Part shown: positions 42,827 to 51,703 of the stretch, piece by piece
Layout: every line of letters starts with the position of its first letter
How positions within the stretch are numbered: the first letter of the stretch is position 1
From: Chitinophagaceae bacterium
GTDB lineage: Bacteria > Bacteroidota > Bacteroidia > Chitinophagales > Chitinophagaceae
Direction of reading: 5' to 3'
DNA: 64,000 bases
Assembly (NCBI GenBank): GCA_017307755.1
Contig: JAFKGQ010000005.1
Span: 186,001-250,000 of the forward strand
Program-made: the position numbers and the translations under genes
The notes under the pieces: model-generated
Database searches by the model: none
What the model was told of the DNA's origin: nothing
The model's input: only the letters and a program-made list of their open reading frames with translations

Positions 42827-45800
42827 GTGCGATTAAAGAGCCTAGAAATAAAAGGATTCAAGAGTTTTGCCGACAAGACTGTCGTCAGCTTTGACGAAGG
42901 TATTACGGGTATCATCGGCCCCAATGGCTGCGGGAAGAGCAATATCATCGACAGCATCCGGTGGGTCATCGGAGAGCAAAAGATCAGCCATCTCCGCAGT
43001 GAGAACCTGGAGAGCCTGGTATTCAACGGGAGCAAGACCCGCAGTGCATCGGGGCTGGCGGAGGTGAGTCTGACCTTTGAGAATACCAAGAACCTTTTAC
43101 CTACGGAATTCAATACCGTCACGGTCACCCGCAAATTCTACAAAAGCGGGGAGAGCGAATATCGTTTGAATGATGTCAGCTGCCGTCTAAAGGACATACA
43201 GAACCTTTTTATGGACACGGGCGTCAGTACGGACAGTTATGCCATCATTGAGCTGGGCATGGTAGACGATATCATCAAAGATAAGGACAACAGCCGTCGC
43301 CGCATGTTGGAACAGGCTGCAGGCGTCACTATTTACAAGACCCGTAAAAAGGAGGCCCGCCAGAAGCTGGATGCAACCGAGCAGGACCTTGCCAGGATCG
43401 AGGACTTGTTGTTCGAGATCAACAATCAGTTGAAGAGTCTGGAAAATCAAGCTAAAAAAGCTGAGAAATATTACGAGATCAAGAAGGAGTACCGTGAGTT
43501 AAGCATCGAATTGGCAAAGGCGGCGCTGGAAGGGTTCAACCTTACTTACCGTGAACTGAATGAACAGTCGGACGCCGAAACGGATAAAAAGATCCGGCTG
43601 GAAGCCATCATTGCCCAGGAAGAAGCCGGATTGGAGCAGGAGAAGGTCGGTTTTATTGAAAAAGAGCGGGCCTTGCAATCCATGCAGCATGAGTTCAACG
43701 ACCTTGTTCAGAACTTGCGGACCAAAGAAAATGAAAAGAACCTTTCTTCCCAACGGCTCAATTTTTTGAAGGAGAAGGAGAATAGCCTGCAGGAGTTCCT
43801 TTTGAAGAGCGAGGGTCAGTTGAAGGGTCTGGAAGAAAGCATCGTATTCACCCGGCAGCAGGTGGGGGAAGAGGAAAATAAATTGTCCGGTCTGCAGGAG
43901 CAGCTGGAGTCCTTAAAAACATCCGTCGACGAAACCCGCCAGGTATTTGATGAGAGGCGTGTTTCGGTGGATGCGCTTCGCAGAGAGAATGCGCAGATAC
44001 AACGGGACCAGTTCGAGGCTGAAAAGAAAGTAGCCGTAGCGGACACTTCCATACAGAACCTGCAACGCAGTATCCGTCAGTTGGAGGAGGAAAGAATGGT
44101 TCGAGACAGCCAATTAAAACAGCTGGAAGAGGAGCGTTTGCTGAAGGAACAGGACCTGGAGTCCAGGCAAGCGGGGCTCAGGCAATTGCAGGAGCACCAC
44201 GAAAGGACGAAGGAAAATATCCTTCAGGCCCAGGGGCAGCTGGAGGTCCTGCGGCAGAAACTGGCTGACGAAGGACGTAAACTGGACTCGAAGAAGAACG
44301 AGCATGATCTTTTAAAGAGTCTTATCGACTCGATGGAGGGTTATCCTGAGAGTATCAAGTTCCTTCATAAGAACCCTGCCTGGGATCATGGGGCGCCCAT
44401 TCTTTCCGATATTATCTATGTAAAGGAAGAGTATAGGGCTGCTGTAGAAAATGTATTGGAGCCGTTCTTAAATTATTATGTCGTAAGTAATCTCCAGGAA
44501 GGGATGCAGGCTGTGCACCTGTTGGATGAAAAGAAAAAAGGCAAAGCCAATTTCTTTCTCCTGGACAAGATAACCGAGCAGCCTTCCGTTGAAAGCCATC
44601 AGACCGCCGGTCTTATCCCTGCCATGCAAGTCATCGAAGTGGATGAGCATTATCGAAAACTGGCTGAACATCTGCTGGGGAATGTTTTTATTGCGGAAAG
44701 CGATGACGCGATAGCTGGCAGTAATGGCGCTGTCGTTTTGGAAAAGACCGGCAAATATGTGAAGGGAAAATATTCTCTTACAGGCGGAAGCGTCGGGCTA
44801 TTTGAAGGAAAGAAGATCGGGCGGGCAAAGAACCTGGAAAAACTGAGCGGAGAAGTCCGGGCATTGGAGACGGTGGTTGCCGGCCTGAAGGCTGACATAC
44901 AGGATAAGCACAATGAGGTCATCGGGTATAACGAGCAGCTGAAGGAGCAGGCTATCCGTCAGACGCAAGAGGATATCAACCGGCTCACCAATTTTGTATT
45001 CTCTTTGCAAAACAAGGTAGAGAACCTGCATGCGCAGCAGCATACCTCGCAGAACAGGCTGGAGGAGCTGCAGTTAAGTCTTGAGGAAACCATTGCCGGG
45101 ATCGAGGACACCCGCAACGCCTGGGCTGAGCTGGTGAGGGTTGTAGGGGAGCTGAAGGAGAAATCCCAGCTTGCAGAGGAGGAGTACCGGAGTGCGGAGA
45201 TTGCGTATAACAGCGCCTCTGCGGGATATAATGAGTTTAACTTGCAGGTGACGCGTCAGCATAGTCGTATCAATGCATTAAAGCAGGAGCTGGAATTCAA
45301 GAGCAACCAGCTGGGCACCCTGCGCAACCAGATAGAGGCGAACGCTTCACAGCTGAAGCAAACGCTGGAGAACATTGCGGAAAGCGAAGAACTCCTCGGC
45401 AATGCGGAATCGGGGCTGCTGGCGTTGATGCGGAGGAAGGAGGAGGACGAGAAAACGCTGAATGAGGCCGATCAGGCTTATTATAATATCCGCAATGCGT
45501 TGAATGAAAAGGAGAGCGAGCTACGGCATAAAGTGAAGGAGCGCGAGCAAGTGGAACATCTGCTCGGTGAGATAAAGGACAGGTTGAACGAACTGAAATT
45601 GCAACTGGCGGGGATGAGGGAAAGATTGAGCGTGGAATTCAGGATCAACCTGGACGACGTAATAGATCAGCCCCGCACAGGCGAGGCTGCAGTGGAAGAC
45701 CTCCAGGAGAAGGCGGACAGGATGAAAAAGCGGCTGGAAAACCTGGGTGAAGTAAATCCCACGGCTATCGAGGCTTTCCAGGAAATGAAGAAACGGTATG

Positions 45801-46348
45801 AGTTTATCCTGGAGCAGAAGAATGACCTGGTTTCTGCGAAAGATAGTTTGCTGCAGACTATACAAGAAGTGGAGGCTACGGCCAACCAGCAATTCCTGGA
45901 TACTTTTAACCGGGTGCGGGAAAATTTCCAGCGAGTGTTCAAATCCCTTTTTACGGAGGAGGATACGGCCGACATGGTCCTGGAGAACCCGGAAAACCTT
46001 GCTGAAACGGGCATCGATATTATTGCCAAGCCGAAAGGCAAGCGGCCTTCTTCCATCAGCCAGCTCAGCGGGGGAGAGAAGACCCTGACGGCAACGGCCC
46101 TGTTATTCTCCATCTATCTTATCAAGCCGGCACCTTTCTGTATCCTGGATGAGGTGGATGCGCCGTTGGATGATGCCAATGTGGGCAAGTTTACCAATAT
46201 GATCCGTCAGTTCAGCGAGAACTCACAATTTATCATCGTTACGCACAATAAAATGACTATGAGCACGGTGGATGTCATCTATGGTGTGACGATGCAGGAG
46301 CCGGGTGTGAGTAAGCTCGTACCGGTGGATTTCAGGGGGCTGAATTAA
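42827..46348 (+). CDS. smc: Chromosome segregation protein SMC
   Basis: 1,173 residues from GTG 42827, giving MRLKSLEIKGFKSFADKT, the canonical SMC start; the longer frame from a TTG at 42797 overlaps a promoter box. Walker A is GPNGCGKSN (residues 32-40), followed by WVIGEQ. Two long coiled-coil arms (about 170-500 and 670-1000) flank the hinge (about 510-660, with YPESIKFLHKNPAWDHGAPILSDI and FIAESDDAIAG). The C-terminal ATPase half has the signature SQLSGGEKTLTATALLFSIY and Walker B FCILDEVDAPLDDANVGKF. It condenses and separates chromosomes as a dimer with ScpA/ScpB, which are not in the window. A cupin gene follows 8 bp later. Confidence 0.97.
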   Translation: MRLKSLEIKGFKSFADKTVVSFDEGITGIIGPNGCGKSNIIDSIRWVIGEQKISHLRSENLESLVFNGSKTRSASGLAEVSLTFENTKNLLPTEFNTVTVTRKFYKSGESEYRLNDVSCRLKDIQNLFMDTGVSTDSYAIIELGMVDDIIKDKDNSRRRMLEQAAGVTIYKTRKKEARQKLDATEQDLARIEDLLFEINNQLKSLENQAKKAEKYYEIKKEYRELSIELAKAALEGFNLTYRELNEQSDAETDKKIRLEAIIAQEEAGLEQEKVGFIEKERALQSMQHEFNDLVQNLRTKENEKNLSSQRLNFLKEKENSLQEFLLKSEGQLKGLEESIVFTRQQVGEEENKLSGLQEQLESLKTSVDETRQVFDERRVSVDALRRENAQIQRDQFEAEKKVAVADTSIQNLQRSIRQLEEERMVRDSQLKQLEEERLLKEQDLESRQAGLRQLQEHHERTKENILQAQGQLEVLRQKLADEGRKLDSKKNEHDLLKSLIDSMEGYPESIKFLHKNPAWDHGAPILSDIIYVKEEYRAAVENVLEPFLNYYVVSNLQEGMQAVHLLDEKKKGKANFFLLDKITEQPSVESHQTAGLIPAMQVIEVDEHYRKLAEHLLGNVFIAESDDAIAGSNGAVVLEKTGKYVKGKYSLTGGSVGLFEGKKIGRAKNLEKLSGEVRALETVVAGLKADIQDKHNEVIGYNEQLKEQAIRQTQEDINRLTNFVFSLQNKVENLHAQQHTSQNRLEELQLSLEETIAGIEDTRNAWAELVRVVGELKEKSQLAEEEYRSAEIAYNSASAGYNEFNLQVTRQHSRINALKQELEFKSNQLGTLRNQIEANASQLKQTLENIAESEELLGNAESGLLALMRRKEEDEKTLNEADQAYYNIRNALNEKESELRHKVKEREQVEHLLGEIKDRLNELKLQLAGMRERLSVEFRINLDDVIDQPRTGEAAVEDLQEKADRMKKRLENLGEVNPTAIEAFQEMKKRYEFILEQKNDLVSAKDSLLQTIQEVEATANQQFLDTFNRVRENFQRVFKSLFTEEDTADMVLENPENLAETGIDIIAKPKGKRPSSISQLSGGEKTLTATALLFSIYLIKPAPFCILDEVDAPLDDANVGKFTNMIRQFSENSQFIIVTHNKMTMSTVDVIYGVTMQEPGVSKLVPVDFRGLN

Positions 46349-46356
46349 AAATAGAA

Positions 46357-46701
46357 ATGGGGATGACAGCCGGAAAAAATGTATTTATCGAGGATAGCCA
46401 AATACCCTGGGAAAAGGCGGGTGAGGGAGTACAGCGAAAGATCGTCGCATACGATCAGCGGCTGATGCTTGTAAAGGTATCTTTTGAAGCCGGCGGCATC
46501 GGCGCCATTCATGAGCATTTTCATTCACAGATCACACATATTGAAAGCGGGAAGTTCGAGATACAGATTGGCGATGAAAAGAAAATGCTTTCCGCGGGAG
46601 ATGCTTATTATATCCCTCCTCATGTGCTGCACGGGGCCCTATGTCTTGAGGCGGGGGTATTAATCGATGTATTTAGTCCGATGCGGGAAGACTTTTTATG
46701 A
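46357..46701 (+). CDS. Small cupin-domain protein
   Basis: 114 residues forming a single cupin barrel. Motif 1 is the metal-ligand pattern HEHFHSQITHIESGKFEIQIG (HxH...E), and motif 2 is YYIPPHVLHGALCLE with the last His ligand. Such one-domain cupins in Bacteroidota may be sugar isomerase-like, dioxygenase-like or simply small-molecule binding; the function cannot be read here. The gene follows smc by 8 bp and may share its transcript. Its last 29 bp overlap the convergent BNR-type gene. Confidence 0.88.
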   Translation: MGMTAGKNVFIEDSQIPWEKAGEGVQRKIVAYDQRLMLVKVSFEAGGIGAIHEHFHSQITHIESGKFEIQIGDEKKMLSAGDAYYIPPHVLHGALCLEAGVLIDVFSPMREDFL

Positions 46702-47689
46702 CAGCTACTCTTCCACCACTCCCCGCAAGATACACGCTCTTTCCCTTTTTTGCCTTACGGCATACATGGAAGCTTCCCGGGTCGATGAACTGCCAGTGTA
46801 TTCCTCCATCTGTCGAGATGTCTACTCCGGATGTACCGCAGCAGATGAGTTTATCCTTCTCAAAATATTCGACGCAGCTGCGATAGCCATGGGGCGGCTC
46901 TGCCGGCATGATCCATGTCCTGCCCTGATCATTTGTAAGTGCGCAATTTTTTTCGCGGGCGGTGTCGTGGGTAAAGTCTCCTCCAACGACGACGAGGTGG
47001 TCTTTATCCTGTACGGCGACAGAATTGGCGCCTGTGGATTCTTTTCCCTGTAGCAGGGGCAGATCGATCCGTTGATCCCGGATAAACAGGCGGCTGCGGC
47101 GGCCACCGCTGATAAAACAGGCTTCATCCTTTCTTAATTTACGAACATTGGTCCCGCTGGAGGCAAAGCAAGCCTCACCGCTGTCGGCTACCGGCAATTC
47201 CATGGCAGGGATCTCATGCCAGCTGTCCCCTCCGTCAAAAGTACGTGCGACAAAGAATCGTCCTTTTACAGGATCTCCAAGGACGATGCCGCTGTCTTTA
47301 TTCCAGAATTCCATTGCGTCCAGGAACATGCCGGGAGTATCGTTGAAGTACACCTGTTTCCAGGTTTTTCCGCCGTCTGTTGTTTTTAGGATGACCGCAG
47401 GTTCGGCAATGGCCATGATGACAGCCGTATGTTCGTCAAAAGCTTCGATATCACGGAAGTCTTTTTTTTCATGTCCCGGTACTATGATCCATTGCCAGGT
47501 CTTTCCCTTATCGAGCGACCTGCCTATCGTGCCATTGCTGCCGCTGACCCAGATGACCTTATCGTTCACGACGCTCAATCCCCGAAAAGAGCTGTGTGTG
47601 CCGCTGGTAAGCAGCTCGATCTTTTGGGCGAGTCCCGGTATGCTTGTGAGAAAGATACATGTGGCAAGGAGGGCGGGTAGTATACGCAT
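46673..47689 (-). CDS. Exported YCF48/BNR-repeat beta-propeller protein
   Basis: 338 residues from ATG 47689, where a signal peptide starts (MRILPALLATCIFLTSIPGLAQ); the frame opening at 47722 is rejected. Sialidase-like Asp-box/BNR turns recur: SLDKGKTWQW, TTDGGKTWKQV, TFDGGDSWHEI, TNDQGRTWIM and STDGGIHWQFI, giving five to seven propeller blades. This resembles YCF48-like photosystem II assembly-factor proteins, which in non-photosynthetic bacteria are secreted proteins of unknown role. There are no catalytic residues of true sialidases (no Arg triad or FRIP motif), so I do not call it an enzyme. Confidence 0.83.
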   Translation of the reverse strand: MRILPALLATCIFLTSIPGLAQKIELLTSGTHSSFRGLSVVNDKVIWVSGSNGTIGRSLDKGKTWQWIIVPGHEKKDFRDIEAFDEHTAVIMAIAEPAVILKTTDGGKTWKQVYFNDTPGMFLDAMEFWNKDSGIVLGDPVKGRFFVARTFDGGDSWHEIPAMELPVADSGEACFASSGTNVRKLRKDEACFISGGRRSRLFIRDQRIDLPLLQGKESTGANSVAVQDKDHLVVVGGDFTHDTAREKNCALTNDQGRTWIMPAEPPHGYRSCVEYFEKDKLICCGTSGVDISTDGGIHWQFIDPGSFHVCRKAKKGKSVYLAGSGGRVAVIKSLPASD

Positions 47690-47744
47690 GGTATTGACTG
47701 ATTGATGACGGAAAAATAGCACAATATTGGTATTCTCAACAGGT

Positions 47745-48986
47745 ATGCATATAGTTAAAGTACCGTTTTTTTTGTGTGTTTGTCTGATCTCATACAGCCT
47801 CTGCGCCCAGAACCCGTCCGGAATGATCGTGCCGTCGGATAGCGTGATGAAGTATAATGATACTTCCGGTCAGCGGGATATTATCGGTGTTCTTTCCAAG
47901 GCGACCCATATCCGTATCAAGAAGCCTCCCACCGTAGATGGGAAAAGGGTGTATTATTCCCTTCTGCCTTTAGGCGCTTCTGTCCCGGGAGGCGGGACAG
48001 CCCTGATCACGGCCACTACGGCGGGTTTTTATCTGGGGCCCCGTACGACTACGAATTTGTCTACCATCACCTTTTCTCCCAGCACCAATTTTCAGGGGCA
48101 ATGGAATATCCCTTTCCACGCCAATATCTGGAACCCTAATAATACCTGGAATTACAGCGGGGATGTACGTTTGACCGTCTACCCGCAGTATACCTGGGGA
48201 CCGGGCGGGAACAGGCCGGATAGTGACAAGATACTTATCCGTTATACTTTCGTCCGGCTGTATTTGAACGCCCTTAAACGGATCAAGCCCTACCTGTTTG
48301 CCGGCATCGGTTATAGCCTGGATTACCATATCAACATCCGTACGGACGATGATTATGATACCACCAGCCTGCAGAAATTCTCCGGGTACAGGTATGGTAC
48401 GGCCAATCACAGTAATTCGTTTTCTTCTGGATTGACTTTCAATGTATTATATGACGCCCGTAATAACCCGATCAATCCTTTGCCCGGCTGGTACTGGAAT
48501 ATTGTCTATAGGGTTAATCCCAGATTTTTGGGGAGTGATGATCTCTGGCGATCCATCTACCTGGATGTGCGGAAGTATATTCCTTTCAGCAGGACAAAGC
48601 AGGATATGCTGGCCTTGTGGAGCTTTTTTTGGACTTCCCTGGGAGATCAAACGCCTTATCTGGATCTACCGGCTATTGGGCAGGATGCCTATCAGCGATC
48701 GGGCAGGGGTATCTATCCCAGTCACTATATGGGGCAGACGTTGTATTACCTGGAGGCGGAATACAGGCGGGATATTACATCCGATGGATTATTAGGTTTT
48801 GTCGTGTTTTCCAATGTGAACACGGTGACGGAGCCGCATACGGACCGCTTTTCCTATCTGCACCCTGCTGCGGGGGCGGGACTGCGTATCAAGTTCAATA
48901 AACATTCGGGGACAAATGTGGCGTTGGATATAGCTACCAGCAAGGGGCGTACGGCGTTTTATATAGGGTTGGGCGAAGTGTTTTGA
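47745..48986 (+). CDS. BamA/TamA-like outer-membrane beta-barrel (surface antigen D15 type)
   Basis: 413 residues from ATG 47745 (MHIVKVPFFLCVCLIS); a TTG at 47727 is rejected. Signal peptide ends near SLCAQ. The rest is alternating beta strands with many aromatic residues and closes with AFYIGLGEVF, an outer-membrane C-terminal strand pattern. YDARNNPINPLPGWYWNIVYRV is the typical Omp85 motif (xDxRnxxxxPxxGxY). YLEAEYRRDITSDGLLGFVVFSNVNTV is another strand pair of this family. There are no POTRA domains, so it is a stand-alone barrel; it may be a patatin- or lipid-related translocator or a porin-like protein. Confidence 0.85.
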   Translation: MHIVKVPFFLCVCLISYSLCAQNPSGMIVPSDSVMKYNDTSGQRDIIGVLSKATHIRIKKPPTVDGKRVYYSLLPLGASVPGGGTALITATTAGFYLGPRTTTNLSTITFSPSTNFQGQWNIPFHANIWNPNNTWNYSGDVRLTVYPQYTWGPGGNRPDSDKILIRYTFVRLYLNALKRIKPYLFAGIGYSLDYHINIRTDDDYDTTSLQKFSGYRYGTANHSNSFSSGLTFNVLYDARNNPINPLPGWYWNIVYRVNPRFLGSDDLWRSIYLDVRKYIPFSRTKQDMLALWSFFWTSLGDQTPYLDLPAIGQDAYQRSGRGIYPSHYMGQTLYYLEAEYRRDITSDGLLGFVVFSNVNTVTEPHTDRFSYLHPAAGAGLRIKFNKHSGTNVALDIATSKGRTAFYIGLGEVF

Positions 48987-49046
48987 CCCGAGTAATTTAT
49001 TACACAGGTTGGGGAATGGATAACGCCGGGCTGCGGGTGACAGATG

Positions 49047-49664
49047 TTATTTTTTTGCCAATATTCCTTCTTTTGTCATGTTCTTTACTACTGCCGTACT
49101 ATAATCTTTTCCCATCGAGCCTGCTGAGGAAGGATTGGTGGATTGGGACTGGACGGAATAGAGCAGTTTTTTACTGCTGACATCATAGAGGTTGCTTTCC
49201 CAAAAGAAGTGGGTATCTACGGAAATATATCCGGGACTATACATACGTCCATACCAATAGTTGTAATAGCCCCAGAAGGGAGAGTAAGGATACATGGTGC
49301 CCGGCTGGAAATTACGTTCTCTGGCTTTATCCAGCAATGTGATGGTGAATACTTCATCGATGCCGCTGTTGCGCAGCTGGCTTAGAACGGCATCCTCGTC
49401 TTTGTTGCCGAACATTTTGGGGCCATACAGCGTGTATGCGCTGACGGCATTATACCCTTTGGCTTTCAGGGCGTCTACCATGAACCCTTCCATTTGCATG
49501 CGAAGGCGGATATCTTTTTCGCGTATGATGCCCAGTACGAGGATCTTATTACCGGGGGCGAGGGTGGTGGCGTTGCTGCCTTTCCAGGAGGAGGTGATCT
49601 TGCTGTTAGAGCAGGCGCTTATCAGGAAGATGACAGATGCAAGTATGACCGTCCGGATTTTCAT
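49047..49664 (-). CDS. Lipoprotein of unknown function (DUF4136-like)
   Basis: 205 residues with a lipoprotein signal (TVILASVIFLISACSNSK, lipid cysteine in ISAC). The body has SSWKGS at the start, an alpha/beta-like core (ILVLGIIREKDIRLRMQMEGFMVDALKAKGYNAVSAY) and a Tyr/Gly/Trp-rich insert (YPYSPFWGYYNYWYGRMYSPGY) before FWESNLYDVSSKKLLYSVQSQS. This pattern resembles DUF4136-type lipoproteins that sit in the envelope; the role is unknown. No operon partner is seen. Confidence 0.75.
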   Translation of the reverse strand: MKIRTVILASVIFLISACSNSKITSSWKGSNATTLAPGNKILVLGIIREKDIRLRMQMEGFMVDALKAKGYNAVSAYTLYGPKMFGNKDEDAVLSQLRNSGIDEVFTITLLDKARERNFQPGTMYPYSPFWGYYNYWYGRMYSPGYISVDTHFFWESNLYDVSSKKLLYSVQSQSTNPSSAGSMGKDYSTAVVKNMTKEGILAKK

Positions 49665-49730
49665 GACATACCTTTTGTAAAAGGTACGGAGATCCGGGGT
49701 GAGGGGTTGTTATTTGGTTGTTAGTGAAAA

Positions 49731-49759
49731 AAACTCCGGGTAACTGGAGCCACCCGGAG
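49731..49759 (-). terminator. Intrinsic terminator of the class I aldolase gene
   Basis: CTCCGGGT (49734-49741) pairs with ACCCGGAG (49752-49759) around a 10-base loop. On the minus strand the stem is followed by a run of T (49733-49727). It lies 6 bp after the aldolase stop codon. Confidence 0.85.
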
Positions 49760-49764
49760 GGTAT

Positions 49765-50823
49765 TTATGCAATCGTGATATCCTTGTCGAGATATACATC
49801 CTGTATTGCCTGGATCATTTCCACGCCTTCTTTGAAAGGGCGTTGAAAGGCCTTACGGCCCAGGATGAGTCCCATGCCTCCGGCACGTTTGTTTACGACG
49901 GCTGTGAATACGGCGTCGGTGAGATCGGAAGCGCCTTTGCTTTCTCCGCCGCTGTTGATGAGGCCGACACGACCGTTGTAGCAATTGATTACCTGGTAGC
50001 GGGTGAGGTCGATGGGGTGATCGGTGGTCAGCTTGGAATATACGAGCGGAGAGGTCTTGCCATGTTTGGTGGCCAGGTAGCCTCCGTTGTTGGTGGGTAG
50101 CTTTTGTTTTATGATGTCGGCCTGAATGGTAACACCCAGGTGATTGGCTTGTCCTGTCAGGTCAGCTGAGGTGTGATAGTCCACGCCGTCGACCTTGAAA
50201 CCGGCGTTGCGGGTGTAGCACCACAAGATGGTGGCCATACCCAGCTCATGCGCCAGCTCGAATGCTTCGGATACTTCTTTTAGCTGCCGGGTGCTTTCTG
50301 CGCTGCCCCAGTAGATGGTGGCGCCTACGGCGACGGCTCCCATGTTCCATGCGTCCTTTACGGTGCCGAACATAGTTTGGTCATACCGGTTAGGCAGGCT
50401 CAGGAACTCATTGTGATTGATCTTTACCACGAAGGGGATGCGGTGTGCATATTTGCGGCTCATGATGCCCAGCACGCCGAAGGTGGAGGCGACGGCATTG
50501 CAGCCTGCTTCCACGGCCAGCCTGATAATATTCTCAGGATCGAAGTACATGGGGTTGGGTGCGAAGGATGCGCCGGCGCTGTGTTCGATGCCCTGGTCTA
50601 CGGGAAAGATAGAGACGTAGCCGGTGTCGGCGAGCCTTCCGTGCCCGATGAGAGTCTGCAGGCTTCTCAATACCTGGTTGTTACGATTGGAATTGGTCCA
50701 AATTTCTTCTACATGGCGGGGAGAGGGGAAAGCGCTGAGTGAGGACTTGTCGATGATGGGCTTGTGATCAAGCAGGGAGGAAGCTTTGTCGCCTAAGATG
50801 TCGAGAATTTTTTTAGAAGGCAT
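49765..50823 (-). CDS. Class I fructose-bisphosphate aldolase (DhnA/FbaB type)
   Basis: 352 residues. Family features are [42 protein letters not shown] near the N-terminus, [48 protein letters not shown] and the phosphate-binding [12 protein letters not shown] plus [16 protein letters not shown] at the end. These archaeal/bacterial-type class I enzymes use a Schiff-base lysine and no metal. It splits fructose 1,6-bisphosphate in glycolysis or makes it in gluconeogenesis. The window also encodes an unrelated class II aldolase (59263-60330). A LacI-type operator-like site lies 37 bp upstream of the start. Confidence 0.92.
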   Translation of the reverse strand: MPSKKILDILGDKASSLLDHKPIIDKSSLSAFPSPRHVEEIWTNSNRNNQVLRSLQTLIGHGRLADTGYVSIFPVDQGIEHSAGASFAPNPMYFDPENIIRLAVEAGCNAVASTFGVLGIMSRKYAHRIPFVVKINHNEFLSLPNRYDQTMFGTVKDAWNMGAVAVGATIYWGSAESTRQLKEVSEAFELAHELGMATILWCYTRNAGFKVDGVDYHTSADLTGQANHLGVTIQADIIKQKLPTNNGGYLATKHGKTSPLVYSKLTTDHPIDLTRYQVINCYNGRVGLINSGGESKGASDLTDAVFTAVVNKRAGGMGLILGRKAFQRPFKEGVEMIQAIQDVYLDKDITIA

Positions 50824-50860
50824 ATCTGGTGTATTTTTTCACAATTTAAAGAATAATTTA

Positions 50861-50874
50861 TGCAAACGTTTCCG
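50861..50874. promoter_or_regulatory. LacI-family operator-like palindrome upstream of the class I aldolase gene
   Basis: TGCAAACGTTTCCG has the central AACGTT and fits 12 of 14 positions of the cre-type consensus TGWAARCGYTWNCW. It lies in the 228-bp divergent gap between the aldolase gene and the PUL 2 sigma factor gene. No LacI-family gene is in the window, so the cognate protein is unknown. Confidence 0.35.
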
Positions 50875-51051
50875 TAAATTTTAATGGAAGAAGATCCTTA
50901 TCTTCTTGTCGTTTTTGGGTGGAAGATCCCGGTATTTGGAAATAATACAGAGTTAATATTTTAGTTTTCTATAAGCGCCAGGACACCGGTACCTTTACGC
51001 CCGAATTGCTAATGCCAAAACTACACTTTTAAAGAGAAAATCTGTTGTCCA

Positions 51052-51615
51052 TTGATAAATGACGGTTATGATATAGAGTGGCGCCGCTTTAAAGAGGGGG
51101 ATGTCAAGGCCCTCGAGAGTATTTACAGGACGCATATCAAATCATTGATCAATTTCGGTTTGAAAATCAGCGACGACATGGACCTGGTAAAGGACTCCAT
51201 CCAGGATATGTTTATTGAGCTTTGGAAATACAGAGAGAATCTCACCGATGTTTGTGAACCTCAGTTTTATTTATTCAAGGCCCTGCGCAACAAATTATCG
51301 AGAGCGCTTTCCAGGCGATCATTTGTAGGTGTAGGGGAAATGCAGCTGTCTTCCGAAGACATGCCGACCACCTATGTCGAACTGGAGATCCTGACGAGAG
51401 AACAGGAGACGCAGACTCGGGTCGCGCTGCAACAACTTCTGGAAAGGCTGCCTAAGCGGCAGCAGGAAGCAGTCTACCTTCGATTTTATTGCAACTTCTC
51501 CTATGAGGCGATCGCCTCCATAAAGGATATGAATTACCAGTCCGTCCTCAATCTGATCCAGCGGGCTTTGAAGACCCTGCGGACCGAATACAGCAGTATC
51601 CTTCCCGACCGTTGA
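51052..51615 (+). CDS. ECF RNA polymerase sigma-70 factor (PUL 2)
   Basis: 187 residues. There is no in-frame ATG or GTG near the start; TTG at 51052 (MINDGYDIEWRRFKEGD) is the best candidate, and the frame is closed by TAA at 51010. Region 2 is ALESIYRTHIKSLINFGLKI and LVKDSIQDMFIELWKYRENL. Region 4 has LPKRQQEAVYLRFYCNFSYEAIASIKDMNYQSVLNLIQRALKTLR (HTH around SYEAIASIKDMNYQSV). The recognition helix differs from the other two sigma factors here, as expected for separate regulons. A TACCTTTA box at 50989-50996 may be its promoter -7 element. Confidence 0.9.
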   Translation: MINDGYDIEWRRFKEGDVKALESIYRTHIKSLINFGLKISDDMDLVKDSIQDMFIELWKYRENLTDVCEPQFYLFKALRNKLSRALSRRSFVGVGEMQLSSEDMPTTYVELEILTREQETQTRVALQQLLERLPKRQQEAVYLRFYCNFSYEAIASIKDMNYQSVLNLIQRALKTLRTEYSSILPDR

Positions 51616-51673
51616 TCCGGGCGGGTATCATCCCTCTCAAAAAAAAGTTACCGGAAAGTGAGTATATAATTAA

Positions 51674-51701
51674 AAAAGCTACCAGTATTATAGTAGCTTT
51701 T
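51674..51701 (+). promoter_or_regulatory. Hairpin directly before the PUL 2 FecR start codon
   Basis: AAAAGCTAC (51674-51682) pairs perfectly with GTAGCTTTT (51693-51701) around a 10-base loop. The ATG of the FecR gene is at 51704. The stem ends in TTTTAT, so it could act as a weak terminator between sigma and FecR or cover the ribosome landing area. Confidence 0.5.
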
Positions 51702-51703
51702 AT

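Noticed and set aside
46673..47689. Sialidase activity for the BNR-type protein
   Set aside because: Asp-box turns are present, but the sialidase arginine triad and FRIP motif are not seen.
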